From Rudanella paleaurantiibacter (GTDB lineage Bacteria > Bacteroidota > Bacteroidia > Cytophagales > Spirosomataceae), in NCBI RefSeq assembly GCF_009184635.1, contig NZ_WELI01000005.1:620001-684000 (forward strand): 64,000 bases of DNA, read 5' to 3'. A model generated the notes under the pieces. The model saw nothing but the letters and a program-made list of their open reading frames with translations. It did not search any database and was not told where the DNA came from. Of this stretch, positions 1-7,947 are shown piece after piece; the stretch's first letter is position 1, and each line of letters starts with the position of its first letter. The position numbers and the translations under genes are program-made.

Positions 1-735
1 GCCAATAACCGAATCGTGACCCACCACGGTTTTGCCTCCCAATATGGTGGCGTTGGCGTAAATCACCACGTTATCTTCAATGGTCGGGTGCCGTTTTTTC
101 TGGGCCATATTCTTCGCTACATGCGTTGCGCCCAGCGTGACACCCTGATACACCTTCACGTTCTCGCCAATCACGGTGGTTTCACCAATCACGACCCCCG
201 TGCCGTGATCAATAAAAAACGAGCGCCCAATCCGGGCTCCGGGGTGAATATCAATACCCGTTTGCCCGTGAGCATATTCGGTTAGCATCCGCGGGAGCAA
301 GGGTACATTGAGCCGCAACAAGGCGTGCGCAAACCGGTACACGGCAATCGCGTAAAACCCCGGATATACGGCGATCACCTCTTCAAACCCTTTTGAAGCC
401 GGGTCGTTGTCGGCAATGGCGCGGGCATCGTACAGCAAATCATCGTAAATAGATCGGAGCTGTTCAAAAAACAACATCGACAATTCTTCGGGAGCCTGGT
501 GCAGGTGCCCGGAAAGTGGCCGCATCAGACACACCAACTGGTCATTGAGCTGAGCGTACGTGCGGCTTACATCCTGCGTAGCCGACTGGCAATCCTGCGT
601 GACCGGAAACAGGAACCGCATCAACTGATCGATGAACCGACCCGCGTCGGGCCGCGACGGTAGCCGATACCGAAACAAATCCCGTTGCTGACGGAGGTAC
701 TCAAGCAGATCGTTGGTTTGGTCAGAAGTTGTCAT
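1..735 (-). CDS. cysE: serine O-acetyltransferase (3' end outside window)
   Basis: Acetylates L-serine with acetyl-CoA, the first committed step of cysteine synthesis in the cytoplasm. The visible 245 codons run from ATG at 735 to the window edge. The N-terminal half is helical. From about residue 150 there is a left-handed beta-helix hexapeptide region with the serine acetyltransferase signatures [20 protein letters not shown] and [16 protein letters not shown]. The remaining C-terminus lies beyond base 1. The spacing of the helical and hexapeptide parts fits the EpsC/CysE family. It is divergent from the sugar dehydrogenase gene. A weak -7-like box (TATTCTTG on the minus strand, 742-749) sits just upstream. 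Confidence 0.88.
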   Translation of the reverse strand, partial: MTTSDQTNDLLEYLRQQRDLFRYRLPSRPDAGRFIDQLMRFLFPVTQDCQSATQDVSRTYAQLNDQLVCLMRPLSGHLHQAPEELSMLFFEQLRSIYDDLLYDARAIADNDPASKGFEEVIAVYPGFYAIAVYRFAHALLRLNVPLLPRMLTEYAHGQTGIDIHPGARIGRSFFIDHGTGVVIGETTVIGENVKVYQGVTLGATHVAKNMAQKKRHPTIEDNVVIYANATILGGKTVVGHDSVIG

Positions 736-845
736 GCTGTGACAAGAATAGTGGATTCGCTGCCCCGTACTGAGGAACATTCCCAACACCTTATGGGGCG
801 GTAACGCGGTTTATGGGGGCAGCTGTTCCGTTGATTGGTAGGTTT

Positions 846-874
846 TTGGGGCGATTAGCGGTATTCTGTGACTT
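846..874 (+). promoter_or_regulatory. putative Bacteroidota promoter of the sugar dehydrogenase gene
   Basis: TTG at 846-848, then 18 nt, then TGACTTTG at 867-874, one mismatch from the TAnnTTTG -7 consensus. It overlaps the alternative GTG start at 868, which supports translation from the ATG at 943. Confidence 0.4.
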
Positions 875-942
875 TGTTAACAGTAATGGCTTCACTTTTG
901 CCTTGCCACACCGGTAAAAATACGGAGAAGTCCAACAAAGTC

Positions 943-2187
943 ATGATTTATAAAGCCATATCCACATTGTTTCTGTCACTGGCAGCTACAGCGGGCGTTT
1001 CGTCGCTGATTGCCACGGCCTGCGGTGGATCTGGGTCGTCCGAAGATTCACAACCGACTCAGGCCGCAGTCGTTTCGACGCCAGCCCCTGCGGCCAAAGC
1101 CGCGCCTGTTGAGGCCGTTAACGCCTTTCCCAAACTGACCTTCGAGCAACCCGTTGAATTTACGCACGCAAATGACGGCACCAATCGGGTCTTCGTAGTA
1201 GAACAGGAAGGCCGAATCCGCCAATTTGATAATAACGCGGGCGTAGCGTCTGCCGACACCTACCTCGACATCAAAAACCGGGTAACCTCAGGTGGCGAAA
1301 TGGGCCTGCTGGGCCTTGCGTTTCATCCGCAGTTTGCGAAAAACGGCTATTTCTACGTCAACTATACGAAGAATAACCCCCGCGAAACGGTGATCAGTCG
1401 GTTTAAGGCGGCATCCGCCAAAGCCCCGTCCGTAGACCCGGCTACCGAAACCGTTTTGCTGAAGTTCAAGCAGCCCTACTCAAATCATAACGGGGGCAAG
1501 GTGCTGTTTGGACCCGATGGGTACTTGTACATTGCCACCGGCGATGGTGGCAGCGGGGGCGACCCACAAAACAACGGGCAAAATCGGCAGTCGTATCTGG
1601 GCAAGATTCTGCGCATCGACGTGAATGCCGCCGACAAAGGCAACTATGGGATTCCGAAAGACAACCCCTTTGTCGACGATGCGCAGAATGCACTACCCGA
1701 AATTTACGCGTACGGGTTGCGTAACCCCTGGCGCATCAGTTTTGATGGGCAGGGGCGGCTCTGGGCAGGCGATGTAGGTCAGAACAAGCTCGAAGAAATC
1801 GATATTATCCGAAAGGGCGGCAACTACGGGTGGCGCATCAAGGAAGGCCAATCGACCTACAACCGGGAGGGAAACAGCACCACGGCCGTGATTGGCCCCA
1901 TCTGGCAATACAGCCACGACAACGGCGATGTATCGGTAACGGGCGGGCAAGTGTACCGGGGTAAGGCCCACGATGCGCTGATCGGCAAATACATTTACGC
2001 CGACTATGCCAGTGGGCGAGTATGGGCTCTTACAGCCGATGGAAGCCCTACGGGTGGGAAAGCTACGAATCAGCTGCTGCTCAACCGGGCGGGGACCATT
2101 TCGGCTTTTGGCGAAGATGCCCGGAACGAGCTATACCTCTGCGACCATGCCGAAGGGCGTATTCTGAAATTCGCCCCCAGCAAGTGA
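943..2187 (+). CDS. PQQ-dependent sugar dehydrogenase family lipoprotein
   Basis: Glucose/sorbosone dehydrogenase family (PF07995): a six-bladed propeller that oxidises aldoses with PQQ in the periplasm or on the outer membrane. The 414-residue product has a hydrophobic leader ending TAC-GG, a non-canonical lipobox, then a Ser/Pro/Ala-rich linker. Propeller motifs follow in order: FVVEQEGRIRQFD, GLLGLAFHPQF, HNGGKVLFGPDGYLYIATGD and YGLRNPWRISFD. A GTG start at 868 would put 25 polar residues before the signal sequence, so the ATG at 943 is preferred. No PQQ biosynthesis genes are in the window, so cofactor use is a family inference and the substrate is unknown. Confidence 0.85.
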   Translation: MIYKAISTLFLSLAATAGVSSLIATACGGSGSSEDSQPTQAAVVSTPAPAAKAAPVEAVNAFPKLTFEQPVEFTHANDGTNRVFVVEQEGRIRQFDNNAGVASADTYLDIKNRVTSGGEMGLLGLAFHPQFAKNGYFYVNYTKNNPRETVISRFKAASAKAPSVDPATETVLLKFKQPYSNHNGGKVLFGPDGYLYIATGDGGSGGDPQNNGQNRQSYLGKILRIDVNAADKGNYGIPKDNPFVDDAQNALPEIYAYGLRNPWRISFDGQGRLWAGDVGQNKLEEIDIIRKGGNYGWRIKEGQSTYNREGNSTTAVIGPIWQYSHDNGDVSVTGGQVYRGKAHDALIGKYIYADYASGRVWALTADGSPTGGKATNQLLLNRAGTISAFGEDARNELYLCDHAEGRILKFAPSK

Positions 2188-2401
2188 GCTTGTCTGCTGG
2201 CTATTTTTACTCATAGGGTAGTAATGTAACTGATCATACTACATTTTATGGGCAATAAACCAGTTTACACGGAGCCCAATCCGTTGAGTAATGCATTCTC
2301 GAACAACCAATTATCGGTTTTTACGCTGTGAGCGGCATGATGTCTGCTCGAAATAGGCGGAGGTTATGAGCTACCGGTGGCATTTGAGAATCAATTTTAG
2401 G

Positions 2402-2409
2402 TAACTTTG
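2402..2409 (+). promoter_or_regulatory. -7 box of response regulator gene
   Basis: TAACTTTG matches TAnnTTTG, 68 nt before the ATG at 2478. A TTTG at 2383-2386 lies 15 nt upstream, slightly short for a -33 element. Confidence 0.45.
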
Positions 2410-2477
2410 TCTTATTCGGATTAGTTAGTAACTACCTGCTTTTATCCCTGATTACTTATTAGTAATCCATTTCTGTG

Positions 2478-2888
2478 ATGTCGAAACCCATTCGTTGTAT
2501 TTTACTGGTTGATGATGATCCCGATGACAACTTTTTGCACCGGATGATTATTGAAGACTCAGGCTATTGCGATACCGTAAAAGTGGCCGAAACCGGGCAT
2601 CAGGCCCTGCAGTATCTGGTCGATACTTCGTCGACGAATTATTGTAGCCCTGACGTTATTTTGCTGGATATCAATATGCCCGGCATGAATGGGTTTGAAT
2701 TTCTGGAAGAGTACGAAAAGCTGGACCCCGTGTACCATGCCAAGGTGGTGCTGATGATGCTCACAACCTCGCTCAACCCCGACGATGAGCACCGGGCGCA
2801 CCGGCATGGCGTAGTAAACGGCTATAAAAGCAAGCCATTGACCCGGCAAATGCTCGACGACATTGTGAAAACACACTTTTCAGAGTAA
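2478..2888 (+). CDS. single-domain response regulator (CheY/Rcp1-like)
   Basis: A 136-residue stand-alone receiver domain without an output domain, likely a phosphorelay intermediate or protein-protein signalling element in the cytoplasm. Receiver landmarks are visible: acidic pair D12-D13 in ILLVDDDPDD, phospho-acceptor D64 in VILLDINMPG, the switch Thr in LMMLTTSLN, and the conserved Lys in GYKSKPLT. The ATG at 2478 is chosen over the in-frame GTG at 2475. No histidine kinase lies nearby, so the partner is unknown. The Rcp1-like subtype (long alpha4 region, NPDDEHRA) commonly pairs with bacteriophytochrome or hybrid kinases, which is inference only. Confidence 0.9.
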   Translation: MSKPIRCILLVDDDPDDNFLHRMIIEDSGYCDTVKVAETGHQALQYLVDTSSTNYCSPDVILLDINMPGMNGFEFLEEYEKLDPVYHAKVVLMMLTTSLNPDDEHRAHRHGVVNGYKSKPLTRQMLDDIVKTHFSE

Positions 2889-2930
2889 GCCTACACTGGG
2901 CTTTTTTCCGCTTTGCGTTCACACAATACC

Positions 2931-3407
2931 ATGTTTAGTGCCGGATTTGATTCGCCCCTGGGTTGGGTTACAGTTTGGGGCAACGATCACGGAATTACCC
3001 GTATCACCTGCACTGAAGCGCCTACAGATGTTCTTCCTGGCGTGGTTCCGGCCCCCGTTCAGGCTGGCGTTGATCAGTTGCAGGCATATTTTGCCGGTAC
3101 TCTCATGGCGTTCGATCTGGTGCTGAACCCATCCGGCACCGATTTCCAGCAACGGGTCTGGAAAGCCCTACTTGATGTTCCCTTCGGACAAACTCGCTCG
3201 TATCTAAGCCTTAGCCGCACGCTCGGCGACGAGAAAGCCATTCGGGCGGTTGCTGCCGCGAACGGCAAAAATCCCCTCTGGATAGTGGTGCCCTGCCACC
3301 GCATTATTGGCTCCGATGGTAGCCTGACCGGATACGCCGGAGGCCTTTGGCGCAAACAATGGTTGCTCAATCACGAGCAGAAAAGCGGCCAACTTTCGTT
3401 ATTTTAG
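2931..3407 (+). CDS. ogt: methylated-DNA--[protein]-cysteine S-methyltransferase
   Basis: Suicide repair protein that moves methyl groups from O6-alkylguanine (and O4-alkylthymine) to its own cysteine. The 158-residue product has the diagnostic active site IVVPCHRIIG with acceptor C122. The DNA-binding helix-turn-helix (QQRVWKALLDVPFGQTRSY, then IRAVAAANGKNP with the conserved Asn hinge and Arg finger) precedes it. There is no AraC-type Ada domain, so this is the Ogt/MGMT form. The ATG at 2931 is preferred over the upstream TTG at 2913 because it directly begins the conserved N-terminal beta strand. It follows the response regulator by 42 nt and could be cotranscribed. Confidence 0.92.
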   Translation: MFSAGFDSPLGWVTVWGNDHGITRITCTEAPTDVLPGVVPAPVQAGVDQLQAYFAGTLMAFDLVLNPSGTDFQQRVWKALLDVPFGQTRSYLSLSRTLGDEKAIRAVAAANGKNPLWIVVPCHRIIGSDGSLTGYAGGLWRKQWLLNHEQKSGQLSLF

Positions 3408-3529
3408 GGACAACCTATCGGAGTTTGGCCTATTTTAATGCTCGATACCGATAGATAGCGTTTGGCGCTTTCTTTTGCCTCAAACGTTTTCAGGAGTCAG
3501 ATTTACCGTACCAATAAGCGACACGTTCA

Positions 3530-4432
3530 ATGAAACCAATTGTCTGCTGCCTGCTTCTTCTACTTTGCCTAACGGGTTGCTTCCGACGTTTTAGTATGAC
3601 CGAGCGTGAGATTCGGCAGCATTACGCGGGCAAAACAGCACGGCCTACATTTTACACGATCGAAGACGACAGTACCAAGCTCTTCGTGGCTACGCTCGGG
3701 GCCGATACCCTTCCCCCTTTGCTTCTCATTCATGGGGCACCTGGCAACTGGTACGGGTACCTGCGCACCATGGATGACCCTTATCTGCAACAGCGGTTTC
3801 AGATGTTGGTGGTAGAACGGCCGGGGTACGGCAAATCGCGGCAACGTCGCCCCGCCCGGCACCTCCGTACGCGCATGAGCATCGACTTTCAGGCTCGTAG
3901 CATCACCAAGGCACTTTCACTCAATCGCTCGGGGCAACCTGCCATTGTACTGGGCCGGTCATTTGGGGCACCCATTGCCGTGCGCGTAGCAACACTGGTG
4001 CCCGAAAAAGTAGGGCATCTGTTCCTGATTTCGCCCGCTATCGACCCCGACCGCGAAAAGTTCTGGTGGTTTTCCAAATGGGGCCGACTGCCGTTTATTC
4101 AGGCGTTTCTGCCCCGGTCGCTGAACTTAGCGACTTACGAAAAATACGCTCATGCCAACCAACTCCGGGGGCTACTGCCCTACTGGTCGAAGGTACAGGC
4201 ACCTGTAACCGTGGTCCAGGGAGCGCAGGATTGGCTCATCGATCAGGGGAATCTAGCCTTTGCCAAGCGGATGCTCGCGAACAAAAAAGCGTGGTTTCAT
4301 TTGCTGCCCAACGCGGGTCACCTAATCACCAACACCCACGCCGACCTCATGTGCGGAATGCTTGTGAGCACCGCCGACAGCCTGTATCAAAGTCGACTAC
4401 CTCGTACGCTCTCGCAGGTGGGTGGTCAGTAG
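3530..4432 (+). CDS. alpha/beta hydrolase lipoprotein
   Basis: The N-terminus is a lipoprotein signal (CCLLLLLCLTGC, lipobox LTGC), placing the enzyme on a membrane outside the cytoplasm. The alpha/beta-hydrolase fold elements are in order: oxyanion strand LLLIHGAPGNWYG, nucleophile elbow VLGRSFGAP (GxSxG), acid in VVQGAQDWLID, and catalytic His in LLPNAGHLI. The 300-residue length is typical. Substrate cannot be inferred; the HGAPGN loop resembles many Bacteroidota esterases and peptidases. It is convergent with the SASA esterase gene, with stops only 7 nt apart and no hairpin between them. Confidence 0.85.
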   Translation: MKPIVCCLLLLLCLTGCFRRFSMTEREIRQHYAGKTARPTFYTIEDDSTKLFVATLGADTLPPLLLIHGAPGNWYGYLRTMDDPYLQQRFQMLVVERPGYGKSRQRRPARHLRTRMSIDFQARSITKALSLNRSGQPAIVLGRSFGAPIAVRVATLVPEKVGHLFLISPAIDPDREKFWWFSKWGRLPFIQAFLPRSLNLATYEKYAHANQLRGLLPYWSKVQAPVTVVQGAQDWLIDQGNLAFAKRMLANKKAWFHLLPNAGHLITNTHADLMCGMLVSTADSLYQSRLPRTLSQVGGQ

Positions 4433-4439
4433 CATCGGG

Positions 4440-6401
4440 CTACGGAGCAATTCTGACCTGACCGCCTGCGCCAAATTGTAGCGTACCAGCCACCGTCAAC
4501 CGCCCAACTGTCACCAATTGCCCTACTTCAACCCGGTGCCCCGCACTGATGCGGACCCGGTCGGCTACGGTAGGCACGCGGCCACAGTTCCAAGTGGCGG
4601 CATCGGAGAAGCCGCCCGTTTTCACACTGACCAACTCACCTACCGACGGGCAGGCAATTGTGGCCGACGCTTCGGCGGCAGCCTCGGCCTGTGGGGTTAC
4701 AGCCCGAAGCCGGTACTGATAGGTAACGTTATAATTGGTGGAGAGATCGGTAAACGATGTGGTGTTGGCAGGCACCTGTGCCAACGTCAGAAAAGTGGGG
4801 TCAAAGGGTCGTTTCCGTTCGAGAATATATGCTTGTTCAGCCGGATGATCGGTCCAGGTAAGCTGAACAGCAGTCCCAGAAACTACCGTCGCAACCAATC
4901 CTGTAAGCGGAGCTAACGGGGCCGCGATAGGCACCTCCCAGAAACTGAACGCCCGCAGACCCCGACGGTTTCGGATAAACGGCCCCGGAAAAGCCCGTGC
5001 AATACCGGCCTGCGGTTGTCCATTTCCGTAGTTGGGCGGTAGATACGCCATTTTCTGCTCACTACGGGAGCCATCGAGCGTCAGGATTAATTGATTTCCA
5101 ACAGCCCGACCAGCCACCACGCGCCCGGCCTGTTGATCGAGCCAGAGCCAATCGCGAAGCCCGTGGGTAAGCGGATTGCCGTAGTAGTCCAGCACGGTAG
5201 TATCGGCCGGCCAAACCATTTGTTGCCCTTCTTCAAACTGAATGGCCAGCTCACTTTGGGCGGCATTGGTGTAGTAGACCTTCTGCACATTGGGTGAGGT
5301 AATCTGGTCGGTATCGGTCGATCCGTAAAAATCGCGGGCTACGAGCCGAAACACCTCAGCACCCGTTTGTGCGTACCCGGCGGCACTGAAATGAATACCA
5401 TCGTACCCAATTGTACCCACTGTTGCGTGGGTTCGGATGGGCGCGTGTATGGCGCCAGCCCGGCGTTGATAATCACGAAAAACGGCCGTTGCTCCGTTGA
5501 ACCCACCCAGCAAATGAATCTGAAACAGGTAAAATCGGCTAATACCCGGCAAGTCGAGCTGCACATTGCTGTATAGCTCTTCGAATTTGCTCGGCCAGAT
5601 TGGCGCATTACCACTCGTTTCGTTTTCACCCTGCCGAAAAAAGTATGCTTTTATCCCACCCTGCAAACCTCCTTTAGCCACCCGGTAAAGCAAGCGTCCA
5701 TGATTGGTGTTCAGATCCATGGGATCGCCCGCATTGCGTACGCTAAGGTATTCAATACCGGCTCCACCGGCCGCCCCGTTGAGTATACAAACCGGAATCC
5801 CATACTGCTCTATAATACGCCGGGCCATCTCCATGCCCCATACCCCTGCCGATGTAGACCGGGTCAGTCCACAGGTAGTCCAGAGCGTATCGGCCGGGTT
5901 GTAGCTACCCAGATTGAAGTTCTCCCCGTACACACCAAACGTTCGGACATATTCATTTTGGTAGCTGTATTCTTCAGCTGGTACGTAAGCCGATGCGTTG
6001 GATTGCCCGGCAATAATGAATACATCACCGGCCACAATATTCTGCCGGTCGGCTACCAGCACCGAATCCGTTGCGTTTGCCGGATATAGATAAACCTTTA
6101 CCCGATACTGAGCCAGTTCGGCGGGGATGGTAGCCGACAACGAAAACGGGGCCGTACCACCCGTATAAGCAAGTGTTTGTACCTGACGCCCCTGCCATAT
6201 TGTGTTTCGATAGATGTGTGCAGCTACCCGGCTGTAGCCTGTTTGTATCACCCGCCCGGCTATGGGTACACTCGCTACCGACTGCGCATTGCGGGGATAA
6301 AGCTGGTACGATTGAGGGAGTTTAGAAAACGTTACCAACTGAGCATCAGCTGATAGACTCACCAGCAAGCCAAGCAGCAAAAACGGTAAAAGTAGTCGCA
6401 T
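4440..6401 (-). CDS. secreted SASA-domain (sialate O-acetylesterase-like) esterase with FN3 domain
   Basis: Predicted secreted carbohydrate esterase of 653 residues. A signal peptide (LLLLGLLVSLSADA) is followed by a beta-rich region. The SGNH/SASA domain (PF03629) has nucleophile S134 in FIIAGQSNA and a later GQGEN-like block FFRQGENETSG; the segment GTIGYDGIHFSAAGYAQTGA supplies the Asp-x-x-His pair. A fibronectin III domain (about 490-580) and a C-terminal beta-helix-like module common in Bacteroidota (DAATWNCGRVPTVADRVRI) follow. No canonical type IX sorting domain is obvious. SASA enzymes remove O-acetyl groups from sialic acids or xylans; the real substrate is unknown. Confidence 0.82.
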   Translation of the reverse strand: MRLLLPFLLLGLLVSLSADAQLVTFSKLPQSYQLYPRNAQSVASVPIAGRVIQTGYSRVAAHIYRNTIWQGRQVQTLAYTGGTAPFSLSATIPAELAQYRVKVYLYPANATDSVLVADRQNIVAGDVFIIAGQSNASAYVPAEEYSYQNEYVRTFGVYGENFNLGSYNPADTLWTTCGLTRSTSAGVWGMEMARRIIEQYGIPVCILNGAAGGAGIEYLSVRNAGDPMDLNTNHGRLLYRVAKGGLQGGIKAYFFRQGENETSGNAPIWPSKFEELYSNVQLDLPGISRFYLFQIHLLGGFNGATAVFRDYQRRAGAIHAPIRTHATVGTIGYDGIHFSAAGYAQTGAEVFRLVARDFYGSTDTDQITSPNVQKVYYTNAAQSELAIQFEEGQQMVWPADTTVLDYYGNPLTHGLRDWLWLDQQAGRVVAGRAVGNQLILTLDGSRSEQKMAYLPPNYGNGQPQAGIARAFPGPFIRNRRGLRAFSFWEVPIAAPLAPLTGLVATVVSGTAVQLTWTDHPAEQAYILERKRPFDPTFLTLAQVPANTTSFTDLSTNYNVTYQYRLRAVTPQAEAAAEASATIACPSVGELVSVKTGGFSDAATWNCGRVPTVADRVRISAGHRVEVGQLVTVGRLTVAGTLQFGAGGQVRIAP

Positions 6402-6441
6402 GGAATGGGGTTGTAAAAAAGGAATCTGGCAGGATTAAGTC

Positions 6442-7854
6442 CTATTTTTCAGGCACGTACCAGAACGGGATCGCAATCATCTCCCTCGTCTTTTCGGGCG
6501 ACCCACTCACCACACGCACCCGGAGCATATTTTTGCCTGTCCGCAGATTGGAAGGTACCAGAACCGTCTGAAAACCCCGTTGCTGAAGTTCACCGGGCTG
6601 CGAAAAAAGTAAATCTGGCTGCGCATACAGTGAGTCATTAACGGTTATCTGTAGAAGGCGATTTACCTCCCGGTTCCTCCAGACTGCCAAACGTTCGCGA
6701 ATTTCCTGCCGCGACAGAATATCCGACAAGACAGGTTCTTTGGCAACGCGCGTAAACAGAGTATCGAGCGCCTTGGGGTAAGCAATAAATAGACGGATGT
6801 AGGGTTCGCGAATCACATCGGCCTGAATCGCGGCTACGTCTACGTACCCAGACACATCACGCAGATTGTCGTACACGCTTGTATTTACAAACAGGCTATC
6901 GACCCGTGCCGAGTACAAATGTCTCCTGTTAAAGAAAGAAACGCGTGGGTTGGTCCTGGAAATATCATTTAAGTACTCAACAATAAATGCAACCATGAAT
7001 AGGCTCATCGCCACGACCATAGTGCGTATCACTGATTTTTGTGGCAGATTACTGTAAAACGTGTTACTGATGTATGACGAGGGTTTGTGGAGACCCATCA
7101 TCAGGTACTGGTTGAATTTCATATATCGGTAATGAAACTTTGTCCCGGTCGGGTGTTCCATTACCTTTTTATTGCTGAGAACCAGGCTCATGCCAACATA
7201 AACGACTAAAAGAACAGCCCCTCCGATCTTCACCACCTCCCACGCAGGCGGGGGAAGCAGCGGGCGCAACACAGAATACACCAACAGGGTCATTAAATAC
7301 ATCAGCCCCAGAAAGATGAATAGAAAGACAAACTGAAAGGCCAATGCGAAAACGATATTACACCGCCGGTCGAGCCGGAGAATGTACCCATCGAGCGACC
7401 CGAAGTCATCCGCCAGTTTTGCTTTGGCAAATTGCGACATAAACGGTAGCCGATCATACTGGATTCCAGACGGATACACGGCCAATAGACCCACTAAGCC
7501 AACCCAATAAGCCCGCATAACAAAGTTGATCAGAAACGCCAGAAAGAGTACGTTGCCCGTGGCTCTGATCATACTGTAAGCCAGAGACGGCAGCAGCCCC
7601 TGCATCCCCTCTGTTTGGGTCTTGAAATTGTACTGAAAGGAATCAAACAGAACGTCGAGGAGCTCGGGGAGCTGTAAAATGGCAAACATGGCGACCCCGG
7701 ATATGGCCAACTCCATGTTCCAGCTTTGTGAGGTGAGATCGCGTAGTTTCTCCTGGTCATGGGCCGACATCACCGATTGAGTACTGGCTAACGGCTGCGG
7801 CTTTTCGCCGTCTTGAGGTTGTGCGGAAGTGGTCTGGGTAGCGTTGGGCGTCAC
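6442..7854 (-). CDS. uncharacterised multi-pass membrane protein
   Basis: I do not recognise a family. The 470-residue product has a polar Gln/Pro/Thr-rich N-terminus and about five hydrophobic segments (roughly residues 47-65, 99-125, 167-197, 208-226, 276-295). A soluble C-terminal domain of about 170 residues follows, with a run of charged and aromatic residues and beta-rich ending (FQTVLVPSNLRTGKNMLRVR). The frame opens with GTG at 7854; an ATG at 7770 (MSAHDQEKL) is an alternative that removes the low-complexity part. It is downstream of glgB but separated from it by a strong hairpin, so probably has its own promoter. Function unknown. Confidence 0.7.
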   Translation of the reverse strand: MTPNATQTTSAQPQDGEKPQPLASTQSVMSAHDQEKLRDLTSQSWNMELAISGVAMFAILQLPELLDVLFDSFQYNFKTQTEGMQGLLPSLAYSMIRATGNVLFLAFLINFVMRAYWVGLVGLLAVYPSGIQYDRLPFMSQFAKAKLADDFGSLDGYILRLDRRCNIVFALAFQFVFLFIFLGLMYLMTLLVYSVLRPLLPPPAWEVVKIGGAVLLVVYVGMSLVLSNKKVMEHPTGTKFHYRYMKFNQYLMMGLHKPSSYISNTFYSNLPQKSVIRTMVVAMSLFMVAFIVEYLNDISRTNPRVSFFNRRHLYSARVDSLFVNTSVYDNLRDVSGYVDVAAIQADVIREPYIRLFIAYPKALDTLFTRVAKEPVLSDILSRQEIRERLAVWRNREVNRLLQITVNDSLYAQPDLLFSQPGELQQRGFQTVLVPSNLRTGKNMLRVRVVSGSPEKTREMIAIPFWYVPEK

Positions 7855-7886
7855 GACTATCGGATTTAGAACTCACCAAATTACAT

Positions 7887-7928
7887 AAAAAGACAAAACC
7901 CACCTGCTAAGGTAGGTTTTGCCTTTTT
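7887..7928 (-). terminator. rho-independent terminator of glgB
   Basis: AAAACCCACCT and AGGTAGGTTTT form an 11-bp stem with one mismatch around a GCTA loop. A-rich and T-rich flanks on both sides would allow action in either direction. It lies just after the glgB stop and before the next minus-strand start. Confidence 0.8.
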
Positions 7929-7947
7929 ATTTTAGTGATTAAGCCGC